Translations under genes and position numbers: made by a program
Notes under the pieces: generated by a model
The model's input: the letters and a program-made list of their open reading frames with translations, nothing else
What the model was told of the DNA's origin: nothing
Databases searched by the model: none
Shown here: piece by piece, positions 19,540 to 31,233 of the stretch
How positions within the stretch are numbered: position 1 is the first letter of the stretch
Layout of the letters: each line of letters opens with the position of its first letter
Assembly (NCBI GenBank): GCA_964035575.1
Contig: OZ037909.1
Coordinates: 930,001-994,000 of the forward strand
Direction: 5' to 3'
DNA length: 64,000 nucleotides
DNA from: Rhynchopus sp. YZ270_cl-10
Taxonomy: Eukaryota; Euglenozoa; Diplonemea; Diplonemida; Diplonemidae

Positions 19540-20012
19540 AAGAAGTACAGAATGGTTTTCCTACATTTCTACGAGGAAAAATTCCTTTTGTACATGAGAA
19601 ACGCATTCATCTCGGGTTTCATCTTGAGGCTTGGGGTTACAAGCTTGTAGTTCATCCGAGGCTTTTTACTTGGAACGGAAAACGCCCAGCCTTACGCGTG
19701 ATTGGAGGAGGAGAAGAAAGTCTATGAGTAGCATAGCTTCCCTATTCCCGTTTCCACCCATCAAATGGCATTAGCCTTCGAGGGGAGGTGAGTGTTATTT
19801 CTTTTTTTGTGACTGCAGTGTGCGCTTTTTTGAGTTCCTATTTTCGTTAGATTATTACTGTGTTGGGCTGTGCCCAGAAGGCGCGTCTTTTTCGTCTCTT
19901 TGTAAAAGCTTTCCGTCCTGGGGGGATTTTTTTTTATAGATGTTGTTCCCGTTCTACCGCTCTAAAGAACAGTGCACCCCCCCGGGGTGTTGTCAGCATT
20001 TTCCCCCTCTAT

Positions 20013-20068
20013 GGTGCTTTCGGAAGTCGGTCAGCGACCTGTCAATATCGACCCCTCCCGGAGCACCA
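20013..20068 (+). repeat. GGTGCT/AGCACC-ended element, short form
   Basis: 56 bp, GGTGCTTTCGGAAGTCGGTC to CTCCCGGAGCACCA. The ends pair over seven positions, with an internal GGTC-AGC-GACC mini-hairpin. It is the compact relative of 992-1080. Confidence 0.65.
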
Positions 20069-20570
20069 ACTCTAATATTTTTTGTCTTTTCCTCCCTAAC
20101 TCCGGTGTCTTGTCTTTCTTGTTCTGCACAAAGACATCCACCTTTTTTCTCTTTCCGCTTCGTTGGGTTCTGTTGTTCTTGGTCTGTATCAGACACAGCA
20201 TAACCCCTTCACTTGTTCAACTAAACTCACGCGGTTTAGATGTTCTTTACCCCTTTCCCCCCCTCAACTTTTTTCTATTACAACCTGTTTAAGGATTTTT
20301 GCGGGGTGTTGTTTTGCTCCAATTTTGGCGTCGATTTTTCTTTCTTTTTGATGATTTATTGACAGCCTTGCTTTCCTTAGAGCAACTCTGCAGCTTTAGT
20401 CTAGCATTTTCCTTAGCAGAACTCGATGTAACGGTACGTGGACATTTGACAACTCTTTTAGATGAGTCGCACACAAGGGAGCCTTAGTAACCTTCTCAAG
20501 CGGTGACTCCACTAAGCGAACAGAGGTCAGGACTCATCTTGTTGTTGGTTCTTTCTTGTTTCCCCCCTTC

Positions 20571-20614
20571 AAGGTGACTACACGAGAGGCTTGGTATCAT
20601 CTTGTAAACTTTTT
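20571..20614 (+). repeat. Hairpin element, degraded inner stem
   Basis: Retains the outer arms AAGGTGA and TCATCTT, the loop ACGAGAG and GCTTGG. The 5' inner arm is shortened (CTAC). T-run follows. Confidence 0.75.
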
Positions 20615-20625
20615 TTTTGTTTCTA

Positions 20626-20665
20626 GATGTGTGTGCACGAGAGGGACACATTCATCTTACAAATT
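20626..20665 (+). repeat. Hairpin element with swapped stem sequence
   Basis: GATG and TGTGT pair with ACACA and CATC, leaving the same two-base 3' bulge as the consensus. The loop keeps GCACGAGAGGG and the tail keeps TCATCTTACAAA. The inner stem sequence is different from CTAAGC/GCTTAG, yet pairing is preserved. Confidence 0.7.
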
Positions 20666-21256
20666 TTCTCTTTTGTGGCTGGTCGGTGACGTTTCTGCAC
20701 TGTCCAACTTCGCCACCCATTTTTTTTTTTTTTGTCGGTGTTCCTGCGCGCATTGGGTTTAGACCCAGTATTGTGTTCCAGGGCACGTCTCTTTCTTGGA
20801 TCTTTAAATCATGTGACCCTTTCCTAATCAGGTCGGGAAAATGACTGTGTGCCTGCTTACAGTTTCCCTGTCAGCAACTCCCAAATTCAACACTCTCCTG
20901 GGGGTTCGATAACCCGCGGGAGTGTCAGTGCCTGCGTCCCAGAGGCGTTTTGCACTATCAACCTTTTTAATTCACTTTTTAGCCTTTGCACATCTGTCTC
21001 TCAATTTTTTTCCTTCTTTTTTTAGCCAAGCTTTCCTCACGGCGTAAGTGTTCCGCAAGAGAAATAAAGGAAAAATCAGGGTGCGTTCACACTTTCCAAC
21101 AAGGTTTCTTATTATGGTGAGCTTTCACCACAAAAGAACACACAATGTACCCCGACAATGCGTCGAACACATATCGCCCGAGGTTACAGGACACACCCAA
21201 CAAAACTCCGGGACACCCCATTATTTTCGTCCAACCCAACCCCTTATCACACTCCT

Positions 21257-21292
21257 TCACACTCCTCCTACCTCCCACCGCACTACCCACAG
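21257..21292 (+). promoter_or_regulatory. Putative (trans-)splice acceptor, kinesin-like gene
   Basis: C/T-rich tract ending CACTACCCACAG at 21292, 47 bases before the ATG at 21340. Confidence 0.45.
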
Positions 21293-21339
21293 GAAAGAGG
21301 CACACAGGGGGACACCCATCCCCCCCTCCCGACACAACA

Positions 21340-24300
21340 ATGCGTAAGGCAGAGATCGTCCTGCGTCTGCCGTGCGACTCCAGCAGAAACACCAGCGCAA
21401 ATGCGTCAGGGTTCCGCATCTCTGAGCGCGACGGTGGGCACGATGTGGTGTTGACGGACTCGAACTCTGCCACTCCTGTGGGTCTGTCTACCTACCTCTC
21501 TGGACCCGCCGGGCAGGACAACCAAAAACTGATGGGTGCGGTGACCAAGGTGCTGGGGTCAGCTGTTAGTGGCACGCCTGTTGCTGTGGTTCTGGCAGGT
21601 CACCGTGCAACGTCGCCGTCAGGGAAGGTACCCCTCTTTGAATGTATGTTCGGTGCCGTTCCGTTGCCGCAGACAGTGCCGAAGGTGGATGCGACTGCAG
21701 GGATTTTTTCTCGTGTGGCGATTGCGATGTCTCATTTTATTGCTGACCAGGATTCGTCTGCACCTGATGAATCGCAGGATAGGCATCCCATCAAATTTTC
21801 GTTCACTTCTGTGCACAACGGGCAGACTGTTGATATGCTTGAAAAAGCTGACGTCGCCGAGATCCCAGCCTCCGCGAAGTGGGGTGAAGCAAAGGACTCC
21901 CAAGGCTCCAAATACATCTACAGCAAGAAGTTCATTGATCTGGCATGGGTGGTCAACAAAAAGGTCATCAACCCTTGCCTCGAAAACCAAGGCATGCAGG
22001 ATGCGGCAGCGGAACTTACCTACATTGTCAACTTTTTGGTAAAACCTGTTAAAGGGAAAGAAGTTTCGATCACCTTAATGGCTGTTGCAGAGAAGCATAC
22101 TCCGTCGCTCAAAGCAGCTGTCGAAGTCTGGCCGACCGGCATCGCAGTGAAACGTGGAGGAGACGGTGATAATACTGGCTATGTCATTTCCAGCGCGCTT
22201 TCGCAGTGCAAACTGATGTCTTTTGTTGCATCCCACAAATTCTCTAGCACCGGGACCGAGGCTCATTATAAGAGTCTTGCGGACTGCATGATACATCTCG
22301 GCAAGAACAAAGCAGACGTCCCTGAACCCCCTGAGGCTTTCCAATCGCATTTGAAGCGTGTTAACGAAGGGGGCTTGACACGAAACACTTCGCTTGTTCC
22401 TGGCATGCCCCCGAAGAGCCCTTTGGGAAGCGGGGTTGCTGGTCTAGCTGGGATAGGCAGTGCTGCTGCAGGTCTTGGTGGAGGAGGAGGCGCGGCTGCA
22501 GGAGGGGGGAAGAAGTCTGGCTGGGGTGTTGCGAAAGGGAAATTCATCACTGCGGATGCGGATGTGAAGGGAGACAACGTTGCGGTGAATCAGGCCGCGA
22601 AATTGCTTCTCTCTGCTGGAAAAAAACAGGCACGTACACGAGGGGAGGAAATGCTTGAAACGGAGGTCATGAAGCTTCGCGAAGAAGGGGCTGATCTTAG
22701 CATGCGTGTTGGTGTTATTGGGCGTGATCTTGAACAGCGAAGCGTCGAGGTTGCAAAGCTTCAAAACGAGCTGGCGTCAAAGAATCGTCAAATCAAGACT
22801 CTAACGGAGGAGCTTGATGAGATGACCAAACAGCGTGATTTTTATCAAAAGAAGGTTGCTGCGGTGGATGTGTCTGGGTTAGAACAGCAGATTGCGGATC
22901 TCTCTGAGCAGCTCAAAGAAGCACTTGCAGACGTCGACGCACTCAAAAAACGCATCAAAGAACTCGAAGAAGAAGTAGAAGACCTCCGTAATGAAAAGGC
23001 TGCATTAGAGAAAGAGCTTGCCGAGCTCCGCAAAAAGCTCGCCGCCGCCCTCAAACGCATCAAAGAACTCGAAGACGAACGCCAGCAATGGATCGAAAAG
23101 GGAGCTCGCTGGGACAAAGAGCGGGCCGACCTTCTCGCCAAGATAGACGCCCTCGAGAAGGCCCTTGCAGCTCTCAAGGAATCAAAGGACCGTGAACTCA
23201 CTGCAGCACAACAAGAGCTGGACCTAGAGAAAAGCAAGAATGCGGCGCTTTCTGACAAATTCGAAAAAATGCGTCTCGCAAACATTAAAGCGCAAAAGGA
23301 CCTAGACGAGGCCCTAGCAAAGATCAAGGAGTTGGAGAAGGCAAACCAAGATTTATCTGGGCTGGTAAAAGAACTGCGTGAAGAGCGTGATGCACTAAAG
23401 GCAAAGAACGATGCCCTCGAAGCAGCTGTGGAGGAGCTTCAAAATCAAAACCAAGCATTGCAGGATGAGGTAGACCGTCTGCGACGCCTTCTCGAAAAAA
23501 CGGAGGAAGAAAACAAAAAGACGGCGAAAGATCGCGACAACTACAAAGACTCGGCGAACGATCTCCGCAAACAACTCGGCCTTGCCGAAGCCGCTCTCGC
23601 GCAAAAGGAAAAAGAGCTAAAGGCGATGATGGACAAATTCGAAAAGCTTGCCAACCAGCATGCCCTCCTTAATGAAGAGTTCCAGAAGATCCGCGATGCG
23701 TTGGAAGAAGAACAAAACAAAGTCGCTGCCTTAGAATGGTCAAAAGCCGCCCTCCAAGGAGACCTCGACAAAGCAAAGAAGGAGATCGACGGCCTCAACG
23801 ATGAGTTCGCGAAGATCAAAGCTGAGAGAGACGAGCTTGCGGCACTCCTCGCAAAGGCAGAAGTCGACAAAGCGCATGTCGAAGACAAACTCTCAAAGCT
23901 TGCACGCAAATATGCACTCCTCCAGGAAAACTTTGAAAAGCTTCAAGACGAACTCGCTGCTCTCGAACAAGAAAAGGCTAAACTGGAAGCTGAGAAGGCT
24001 GCTATGCAAGATAGATATGACAAGCTCGCACATGCAAAACAACTTCTCCAAGGAGCCCTCGACACTGCCACACAAGAAAAGGAATGGGCCCTCGCGGACC
24101 TCGCCGAGAAGAAGAAGGAGCTGGCAGACCTCATGGACAAATTCAACAAACTCGCAAAGGAGCGCGACGAACTGAAACAAGCTTGCGAGGAGAAGGACGC
24201 ACGCATCGCTGAGCTTGAAGACGCCATGGATGACTTAGAACGCCAACTCGCGGAGGAGAAGGAGAAACACGAAGCCTGCAAACGGAAAAACCAAAACCTC

Positions 24301-27300
24301 GAGGCACAATGGGAGAAGCTAAAGGCGGACCATGCGGCCTTAGAAAATGAGCTTGCAGAGTTGAAAAAGCTTTTGAACAGCGAGAAAGATAAGAACGACA
24401 AGCTGGCAAAGGAGAACGCCAATCTCAAGGACGAAGTGGCCAGACTGACAGCACAGCTTGCAGAGAAACGCGCTGCGCTGGAAGCCGCTGCGCTTGAGAA
24501 GGAGGCCCTCAACAACAAAATCGACCGCCTCGGAAAAGACAAAGCGTTCCTCCAGGAACAGCTGGACCGCAACAAGGCGGAGCTCCAGGAGGCTCGCGAT
24601 GACATGGCCAAACTCGCGAAGGACAAAGCCGCCATTCAAGAAGAGTTCGAAAAGCTCAACCGCGACCACGACATTCTCCAAGACAAATTCGACAAACTTC
24701 GTCAAGAAAACCAACAGGCGATGCTTGAAAAGGAGAAACTCGAATGGGAAAAGGCGGGCATGCAGGACAAGATCGACAAACTGATGCGCGAAAAGGCAGA
24801 ACTCGAAGACGCACTTGAAAAACTCCGTTCAGAAGCAGCAGAAGCCAAACGAGAACTAGACCGCCTCCGCCGTGAGCACAGTGGCCTCCAAGACGTCTTC
24901 AACCGCATCAAAGCTGACAACGCCCGTCTCCAGGAAGAAGTCGACGCTCTCAAAACCGATAAGATGGAGGCCGAAGAACAGCGTGACCGTGCCCTCCGCG
25001 AAAAGGCGCATCTCGAAGAAGCCCTAGACCGCCTCCGCGAAAGCGAAGCCCAAGCAAGGGAGGACAACAGCGCACTCCGCCTTCAGGTCGAAGAGCTCGA
25101 AGCAGAACGCAATGCAGCACTTCGCAAGCTCGCTGACGCAGAGGCGCTGATTGCGACACTGCGTGGACAGCTTGCAAATCTTACAGACCGTCTCAAATCT
25201 GCTGAAGAACGTGCCGACAAAGCTGAAGCTGAAGCAGCAGAACAGCTCCGCCTCCGTCTTGCAGAGCAACAACGCCATGCAAACGCACTTCGCGATCTCC
25301 AAACAGAATTGGACGACGCAAAAGCGGCCAAAGCCCTGATGGAAGACCAGGTCAAAGAGCTGGACGCAGAGGTGACCCGCTGTCAGGCCCGTCTTGCAAA
25401 GAGAGAGGCGGACCTCATCGAGGCGCGCGCTGAAACCGAAAAGGAACGCTCCGAAAAGGAAGACCAAAAGGCGAAGAAATGGAAGGCCCGCTCTGAACTG
25501 GACGCTGCGCTTCATGAGAGGGACTCATTGCAGCGCAAGCTTGATGCTCTGCAAGCTGAGTTGGCACCCCTCCGCGAACGTCTCGAAGAAGCACTTGCAA
25601 GAGAACGCAAGCTCCAAGCCGACCTTGAAAACAGCGAACGCGAAAAAGAAGGCGTCTTAGACCGCCTCGCACGCCTCCACCAAGAAATGCAGGGCCTACG
25701 CGACGACCTAGAAGCTTCTGACGAGAAGAACCGCAACCTCGAAGCCGAGCTCGAAGTCATGCAACGCGAGCGCGCAACTCTCCTCGCAGAGATCGGAGGC
25801 CTCCAGGCAAGGGTGCGCGACTTAACAGAGGAGCTGAATGCATGCGAAACCGACCGTGCGTTGCTGCAGTCAGACAAAGAAAGACTCTCTGCGGAGCTCA
25901 ACCGTCTACGCCCTAGGGTAGCAGCATTGGAAGAAGAAGCGGAGGCCGCAAGGCAAGAGCGGAACCGTCTGCAAGAGCAGCTTGCCAACGCGGAGGCATC
26001 AAATGCGGCCACAGCAGACAAACTGCGTCGCACCGAGCACGACCTGACCCAGGCAGAAGGGAACCTCCTCCGCGCGCAACGTGACGTGGCGGCACTCAAA
26101 ACAGAGATAGAAATGCTGCAGCAGCGTATGGCATCGCAGAAGGAGGAGCTTGACAAAGCCATCGAAGATGCGAAAAATGCACGTGCCGAAAAGGAGCTTG
26201 CGAAAATGCAAGCACAACAGGCGCTGGACAAACTCGCAGAGGCAGAAGAGGTATTTTATTTCACAACTTTTTTGCAAAAAATAAAATTCAAGAAAAATAA
26301 CGATTGACCAAAAATGATGATGAGGAGGAGGGAGCCTCTTAGTTGGAGAGAACGGGGGAGTAGCATTTTACCCCATTGTTGCATTTGGGAGTGCTCCTCT
26401 GGGGGTTTTTTTTAAATCATGTTCTGTGTCTATGTATCTAAATGTCTGTCTATCTAAAACCCCTTACAGGCGCTGTCCAGGGCAGAAGCGGAAATTGATG
26501 CTCTCAAGTCAGAGAAAGAGGAGCTCAGGCAGAACCTGCGACAGGCCTACGCGGAGCGTGACGAGCTGCAGATGCAGAAGTCGACGTGGGAGCATGACAA
26601 GGCTGCCTTGGAGGAGGCGCTCTTCGACCAGAAGCAGCGTGCCAGCGACCTTGAGATGGAGGTGACAAGCCTGCAGCGTGAGTTGGCAAAGAAGTATGTA
26701 CCATAAAGTAAAGAACTGCGCTTTGAGGAATTCATTTTCAAAAAAGTCTTCCTTTTGTAACTCACCTTGAGGACTGTCTGAATGGCTGCAAATGGCTACA
26801 CTACAAACAGATTATCAAAAAGCAAACAAACAAACATCCCACACCACTCACACCACTACCTCAGGGCCGACGAAGCAGAAGCACTGCGCCACGAAATCGA
26901 GCGTCTGAAGCAGCACCTTGCTGAGGCTAAGCAGATGCTGGAGCAGTCGCAGGACCGTGAGAGGAGTGCGGTGCGTGAGCTAGAGATGGCTCAGGCACGC
27001 CTGCGGCAGCTGCAGGCGGAGTACGAGCTGGAGAACGACTCCTTGCGGCGTGACCTCGCGAAGAAGGAGTCCGACATGGCAGCGTTGCAGCGTGACCTGA
27101 CATACTCAAACGAGACGCTTGCGGACACACGCGTGGCTTTGGACGGTGCGCAGGACAGAGAACGCAAGGTGCGTGCCGAGCTGGACGACCAGATCGCGAA
27201 CCTGCAACGTGTGGAGCGTCTGCGCACAGAGGAGGCACGCGATGCACGCAAAGAACAGGAGCGTCTGGCAGCAGACTTCAACAAGGCACGCAAGGAGCGC

Positions 27301-29221
27301 GACACCGCACAATCATCACTGCAAGACGCAGAGCAGCAGATCAAGGACGAGCAGGCAAAGCACCGCTCCTACGAGCTGCAGATCAAGCAGGCGCAGGTGG
27401 ACCTCGAGGCAGCACTGCAGCAGATACGCGACCTCAACGCAGTGAAGGGAAGGCTTGAGGGCGACATGGAACGTCTCCACGACATCATCCGCAAGGTATT
27501 GTATTATTCTTCCATCATTCCAGAGATGCCTGCCCCCAACTAAATGACCACAATTACCACCACTCCACGAGGCACATTTATCTTTTCTTTTCTGTTTTAA
27601 AAGATGCAATAATTGACACACAACGCAACACACCACAACACCAACAGCTACAAGCCGAGAAGAGCACCCTCGAGTCTGAATTGAAGGACAGCCAGCAGGA
27701 GATCCAGCACCTGCAGCTCGACATCGAGGCTGTCAGGCGCGACCGCGATGCGGCCAAGAGGTACACCCTCCCCCCCCACCCTCCCCCCGCACCATTTCTC
27801 TCACCCCAACAACACGACACCTTACGGGGCTCTTTGGCACCCTCCTGACCCCTTACCCCTTATCCATCATTTCATCCTCTCTTTGCACTATTCACACACC
27901 ACCGCAACAACAGAAACCATGCTCAAGCCCAACGCGAGATTGAAGCCCTGCAAAGCCGTGTTGATGTGTTGATGCAGAACCTCGAACGTGAGGAGGCATG
28001 CAACCGTCGTTTGGAAGAGCGTTGTCGTGTACTTGAGGCGGAGCTGGAGGATCTGCGCAGCAGGCTGCTTGCGGCAGAGGACTCTGAGCAGCAGGCGGAG
28101 GCACGCTTTGCTGCAGAGCGTGCGAACCTGCAGCGTCTGCTTGAGGATGCGCGCGCTCAGAACAAAAGCCTGCAGGGGCAGCTCGACCAGGTGGACGATG
28201 CCTCAGGGGCCGCCCTCAGACGTCTTCAATCTGTCGTCAACGTCGCAGACTTCGAAACAGGCTCAGACGACCCCGCCTCAGCGGTATGGCAGCGACGACA
28301 CGCTTTTTTGTCCATTTTATCTTTCTTCTTTAACAGTTCCACCTTCTCCTTGCCGTCATCCAGCAGCTCATGAACGAGGTAGAGGAGGCGCGCAGTAACT
28401 TCAGGTATGTTTTTTTTTTAGTTAATGTCACCATCACCGTCACTCAACGCAACGACCTCTTTTCTTTTAGGTTTGACGGGGCTTCGGCTCCTGTTGCCAA
28501 TATTATAGCCCTTCAACATTTCCCCCCTTCTCTCTCTGATTACCTTTTTCCTCACAGAGACCAAAGCGCCCGTCTCCGCCAACTGCAGCTCACCATCCAG
28601 GCCAGCTCCGCAGATCTGTCTGGTCTAAGCACACAGGTCCCGAAGCTGCTTGGGTCTCTTGCAGGCTCGCCCAGGAGCGCAGCAGCACGCAGCCCAAACC
28701 TGGTGTCGGAGAGCCCTCGGGGACGCTCGCTGTCGCCTCTGCCAGGGGACGTCTCCTTCAGGGCGCTGCAGGACCCACTGCCGACGGAGACCACACGGAT
28801 GATGGACCCGGTCACACCGGTGTCGCCCCTTGCTGTGACGGAGGTGGCTGCCATCCATACCACAGTGCACACTGTGCATACACCCATAGTGCGTGTCGTT
28901 GGGGAACGTTCCGCGCTTCCCCTTCCCCGCCGTGTTGACTCCCCCGGGTATATGTCCCGCCATGACAGCCCAGTGCGTACACAAACCGGTATTCCGAATC
29001 TCCGCGAACGTCATGATCTCGCTCATATAAGAGAACCCCACCAGACCCGCGCCTTTTCTCCTTCAGTGCAGTCTGAAGGCGGTCGTGGGCAAGACTCATT
29101 CAGGAGGATGGAGGGGGGGCAGCGGCTCGGCTCTGTGTCCTCACACGCAACGCCGGTCCCGTTGTCGACAGGGATGCAAAGAGCGCTGGCGATTGTTCGT
29201 GGAGTGACCCCGGAGATGTGA
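21340..29221 (+). CDS. Giant coiled-coil protein with degenerate kinesin-like head
   Basis: About 2,326 residues. Exons: 21340-26250, 26470-26693, 26865-27495, 27648-27760, 27914-28283, 28337-28404 and 28558-29221. Acceptors at 28363 or 28470 also keep frame. Residues 1-350 follow the kinesin motor order. AEIVLRL matches the first strand, and VAVVLAGHRATSPSGKV (81-97) stands where FAYGQTGSGKT should be. GIFSRVAIAMSHFI and FSFTSVHNGQTVDML match the IIPR and SYLEIYNE regions. CKLMSFVASHKFSSTGTEAH stands for LVDLAGSE, and KSLADCMIHL for KSLSALGxVI. The P-loop and switch II are ruined, so ATPase activity is unlikely. A Gly/Ala hinge (about 365-392) leads to about 1,700 residues of heptad coiled coil with recurring DKFxKL units. 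The tail (about 2,140 on) is Ser/Pro-rich. Likely a cytoskeletal scaffold. Confidence 0.75.
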
Positions 29222-29490
29222 GGGGAATTTTTTTTTTTGAAATTTTGTTTTTTTTTACTTAGATTTTTTACAATTGTAACCTTGGGTATGTGTTCCTTTT
29301 GGTTCCCTTGGTGTATTATTTTTTTGTGTTGTAGTTATAAAAGGGTCCTCTGGCTTTCTTCGCGGAGCTACCAGCACTAAGCGAGGAAAGTCCCCAAATA
29401 ATAAGAGGGTTTGGAGCAGAAGGGAGGGGTGTGAGGGGTCAAACAACCCAACAAAAAAAAAATGCTAGCCATGCCACAGACAATAGTCTT

Positions 29491-29512
29491 GGAGAGAGAG
29501 AGAGAGAGAGAT
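29491..29512. repeat. GA microsatellite
   Basis: A run of about ten GA units. Confidence 0.95.
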
Positions 29513-29710
29513 GTCGGTTGTTTGTCTGTCCCCACCCCTTACACACCCCCTTTATCTCCCGTAGCCTCTTGCGCAGCACTCCTGGGTCAGGTTGAAGCAT
29601 CTTCACATGCCTAGGGGCAGGTAAAAGCAGAGGGAAATGATAGCACGTCATGTTCTAGTCTTTTGCTCGCTTTTTTTGCTGTTTTTTTTTGTGCTTTCGT
29701 TTCCACCCTT

Positions 29711-29757
29711 AAAAGGTGACGGAGTGCAAAAGAGGCTTGGATCGTCCTTAACATTTT
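29711..29757 (+). repeat. Hairpin element, diverged
   Basis: Starts AAAAGGTGACGGAGTG and ends GGCTTGGATCGTCCTTAACA. GACG pairs with CGTC and AAG with CTT, so the outer stem is kept with different bases. Confidence 0.6.
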
Positions 29758-30280
29758 TTTTTTTTTTTGACCGTTTCCCCCCGTTGAGTCGCTCAAGGGG
29801 GTATGTATTGTGTTTATGTCAAGTTGATGTGATTTTTTTCGTGCCCAAGGTTTTCAAAAATTTCGTCGATTTCAAGTTTTTTTTCTTTCAAATATCCCCC
29901 CTTCGCCCTGAAATTAGATGTGCGAGGAATGCATTTTTCCAGTAGAGGGAAAACAACTCAAAACGTTTTTTCTTTTTTAATTCCTCCCTTTTTGTGACCT
30001 CCCTCCCACTGCAACTGCATGTATTTAGAACAAAAAAAAATATGTTGTGATGACTGAGATCAGTCGCTTACTGATCTCCCTCATTTTGAATGATGAATTT
30101 CCCTTTTTTCTTTTTTTTTTTTTCTCTTTTCTTTGATTCCCTCCTGGTGAACAAAAACACACAGTGTGGCACTAGGATCAGCGGGTTTCATCGAAAGGAT
30201 TTTATTGTATGCTTTATTGTTAGAGTTTTTTTCTTCTTTTTTTTGGGGGGTCCACCCTGGTACAGCCGGTCATTATACCA

Positions 30281-30330
30281 AAGGTACACTGTTACGAGAG
30301 GGCTTTGTATTTCAAGCCAACCTTTCTTTT
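30281..30330 (+). repeat. AGGTACRCTGT dispersed repeat, copy 2
   Basis: Matches 10350-10410 and is directly abutted by the hairpin element at 30331. Confidence 0.6.
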
Positions 30331-30375
30331 AGGTGACTGAGCACGAGAGGCTTAGGTTCATCTTATAAACTTTCT
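30331..30375 (+). repeat. Hairpin element, near consensus
   Basis: AGGTGACTGAGCACGAGAGG, then CTTAGGTTCATCTTATAAAC. The inner arms are CTGAGC and GCTTAG, with one G-T pair. Confidence 0.85.
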
Positions 30376-31233
30376 TCTTGTTTTGAACCGCCTCCTCCCT
30401 CCTCCCCTCTCCCCCCCTCAATCACTCTCCTATCTATGATACTATGTCCCATAAACAACGTCTTTCCTTTGTGTTTTATGAGGCTCAATTCTTGTGCTGC
30501 TTTTTTTATTTGTGTAGAAACCATACAGAACGAACCCCAACCACTAGTGGCAACTAGAGCAACTAGCCTATATTTTAAAAAAGAAGAAAAAAAAAAAAAA
30601 AAAAAAAAACGCATTTCATCCAAATTTGGCAATTTTTTAACACTCCCTCTGCTCATATTATTGATTGTTGTACTCCTGTTTTTTTGAAAGACAGCATCTT
30701 ACCGACCTTCCCTCTTCACACTCCCATGACTGTAGAAGTAAAAAAAGTAGCAAAAAAAGTACAAAAGGAAAAAAAAAAAAAGCAAAATTAGTAAAATCTG
30801 CAAACAAAATAAACAAAGGCACGACTTTCTTTTTTTGCAGATGGCAACTACAGTTTTTCCAACCCCCATACAGAACATTCGTTTTTATTCCACCTCCACA
30901 TTTTTTTTTTTTTATTCAACCGCGTTTCACATTTCTTTCATATCTCTAACCCATCGCCAATCATCCCTCAAACAGGAGGATTGTGCCATCAACGAAAACA
31001 ACTTTACTTTATCTACTCGATCCTACTATTTCACATTCCATTATTCCACCTCCACATTTTTTTTTTTAAACCGCACACTTTCGTTCAGCACCCCCCCTTT
31101 TTTCAAAAAAAAAATCCTCAAAAAAACAGTACACAAAACACATACCTCTTTTTCGCTCTCTTCGCTTCTTTCTTCTTCTTTTCTATCCATTTTTTTTTTT
31201 TTTTGATATTTTGCAACACCCCTCTCCAAAAAA

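Larger units (their letters stand above)
19540..21339. other. Intergenic with structured repeats
   Basis: Contains a 56-bp GGTGCT element (20013-20068), two hairpin elements (20571-20665) and a hairpin with ACACTC/GAGTGT arms near 20887-20922. A sequence at 20926-20965 resembles 9218-9268 (GTGCCTGCGT, GAGGC, TTTTGCACT). The rest is T-rich spacer. No gene is supported. Confidence 0.5.
29222..31233. other. Intergenic, homopolymer-rich
   Basis: Dominated by T- and A-runs, a GA microsatellite (29491-29512) and a poly-A stretch (about 30586-30609). Holds two hairpin elements and one AGGTACRCTGT repeat. 29340-29640 is of mixed composition, and I see nothing identifiable in it. From about 30840 to 31230 it is leader-like, with several YAG sites before the 31234 gene. 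Confidence 0.5.

Noticed and set aside
20880-20925. Possible tRNA (GGTTCGATAACCC-like arm)
   Set aside because: Only one hairpin can be drawn; no acceptor or anticodon arm of correct spacing was found.
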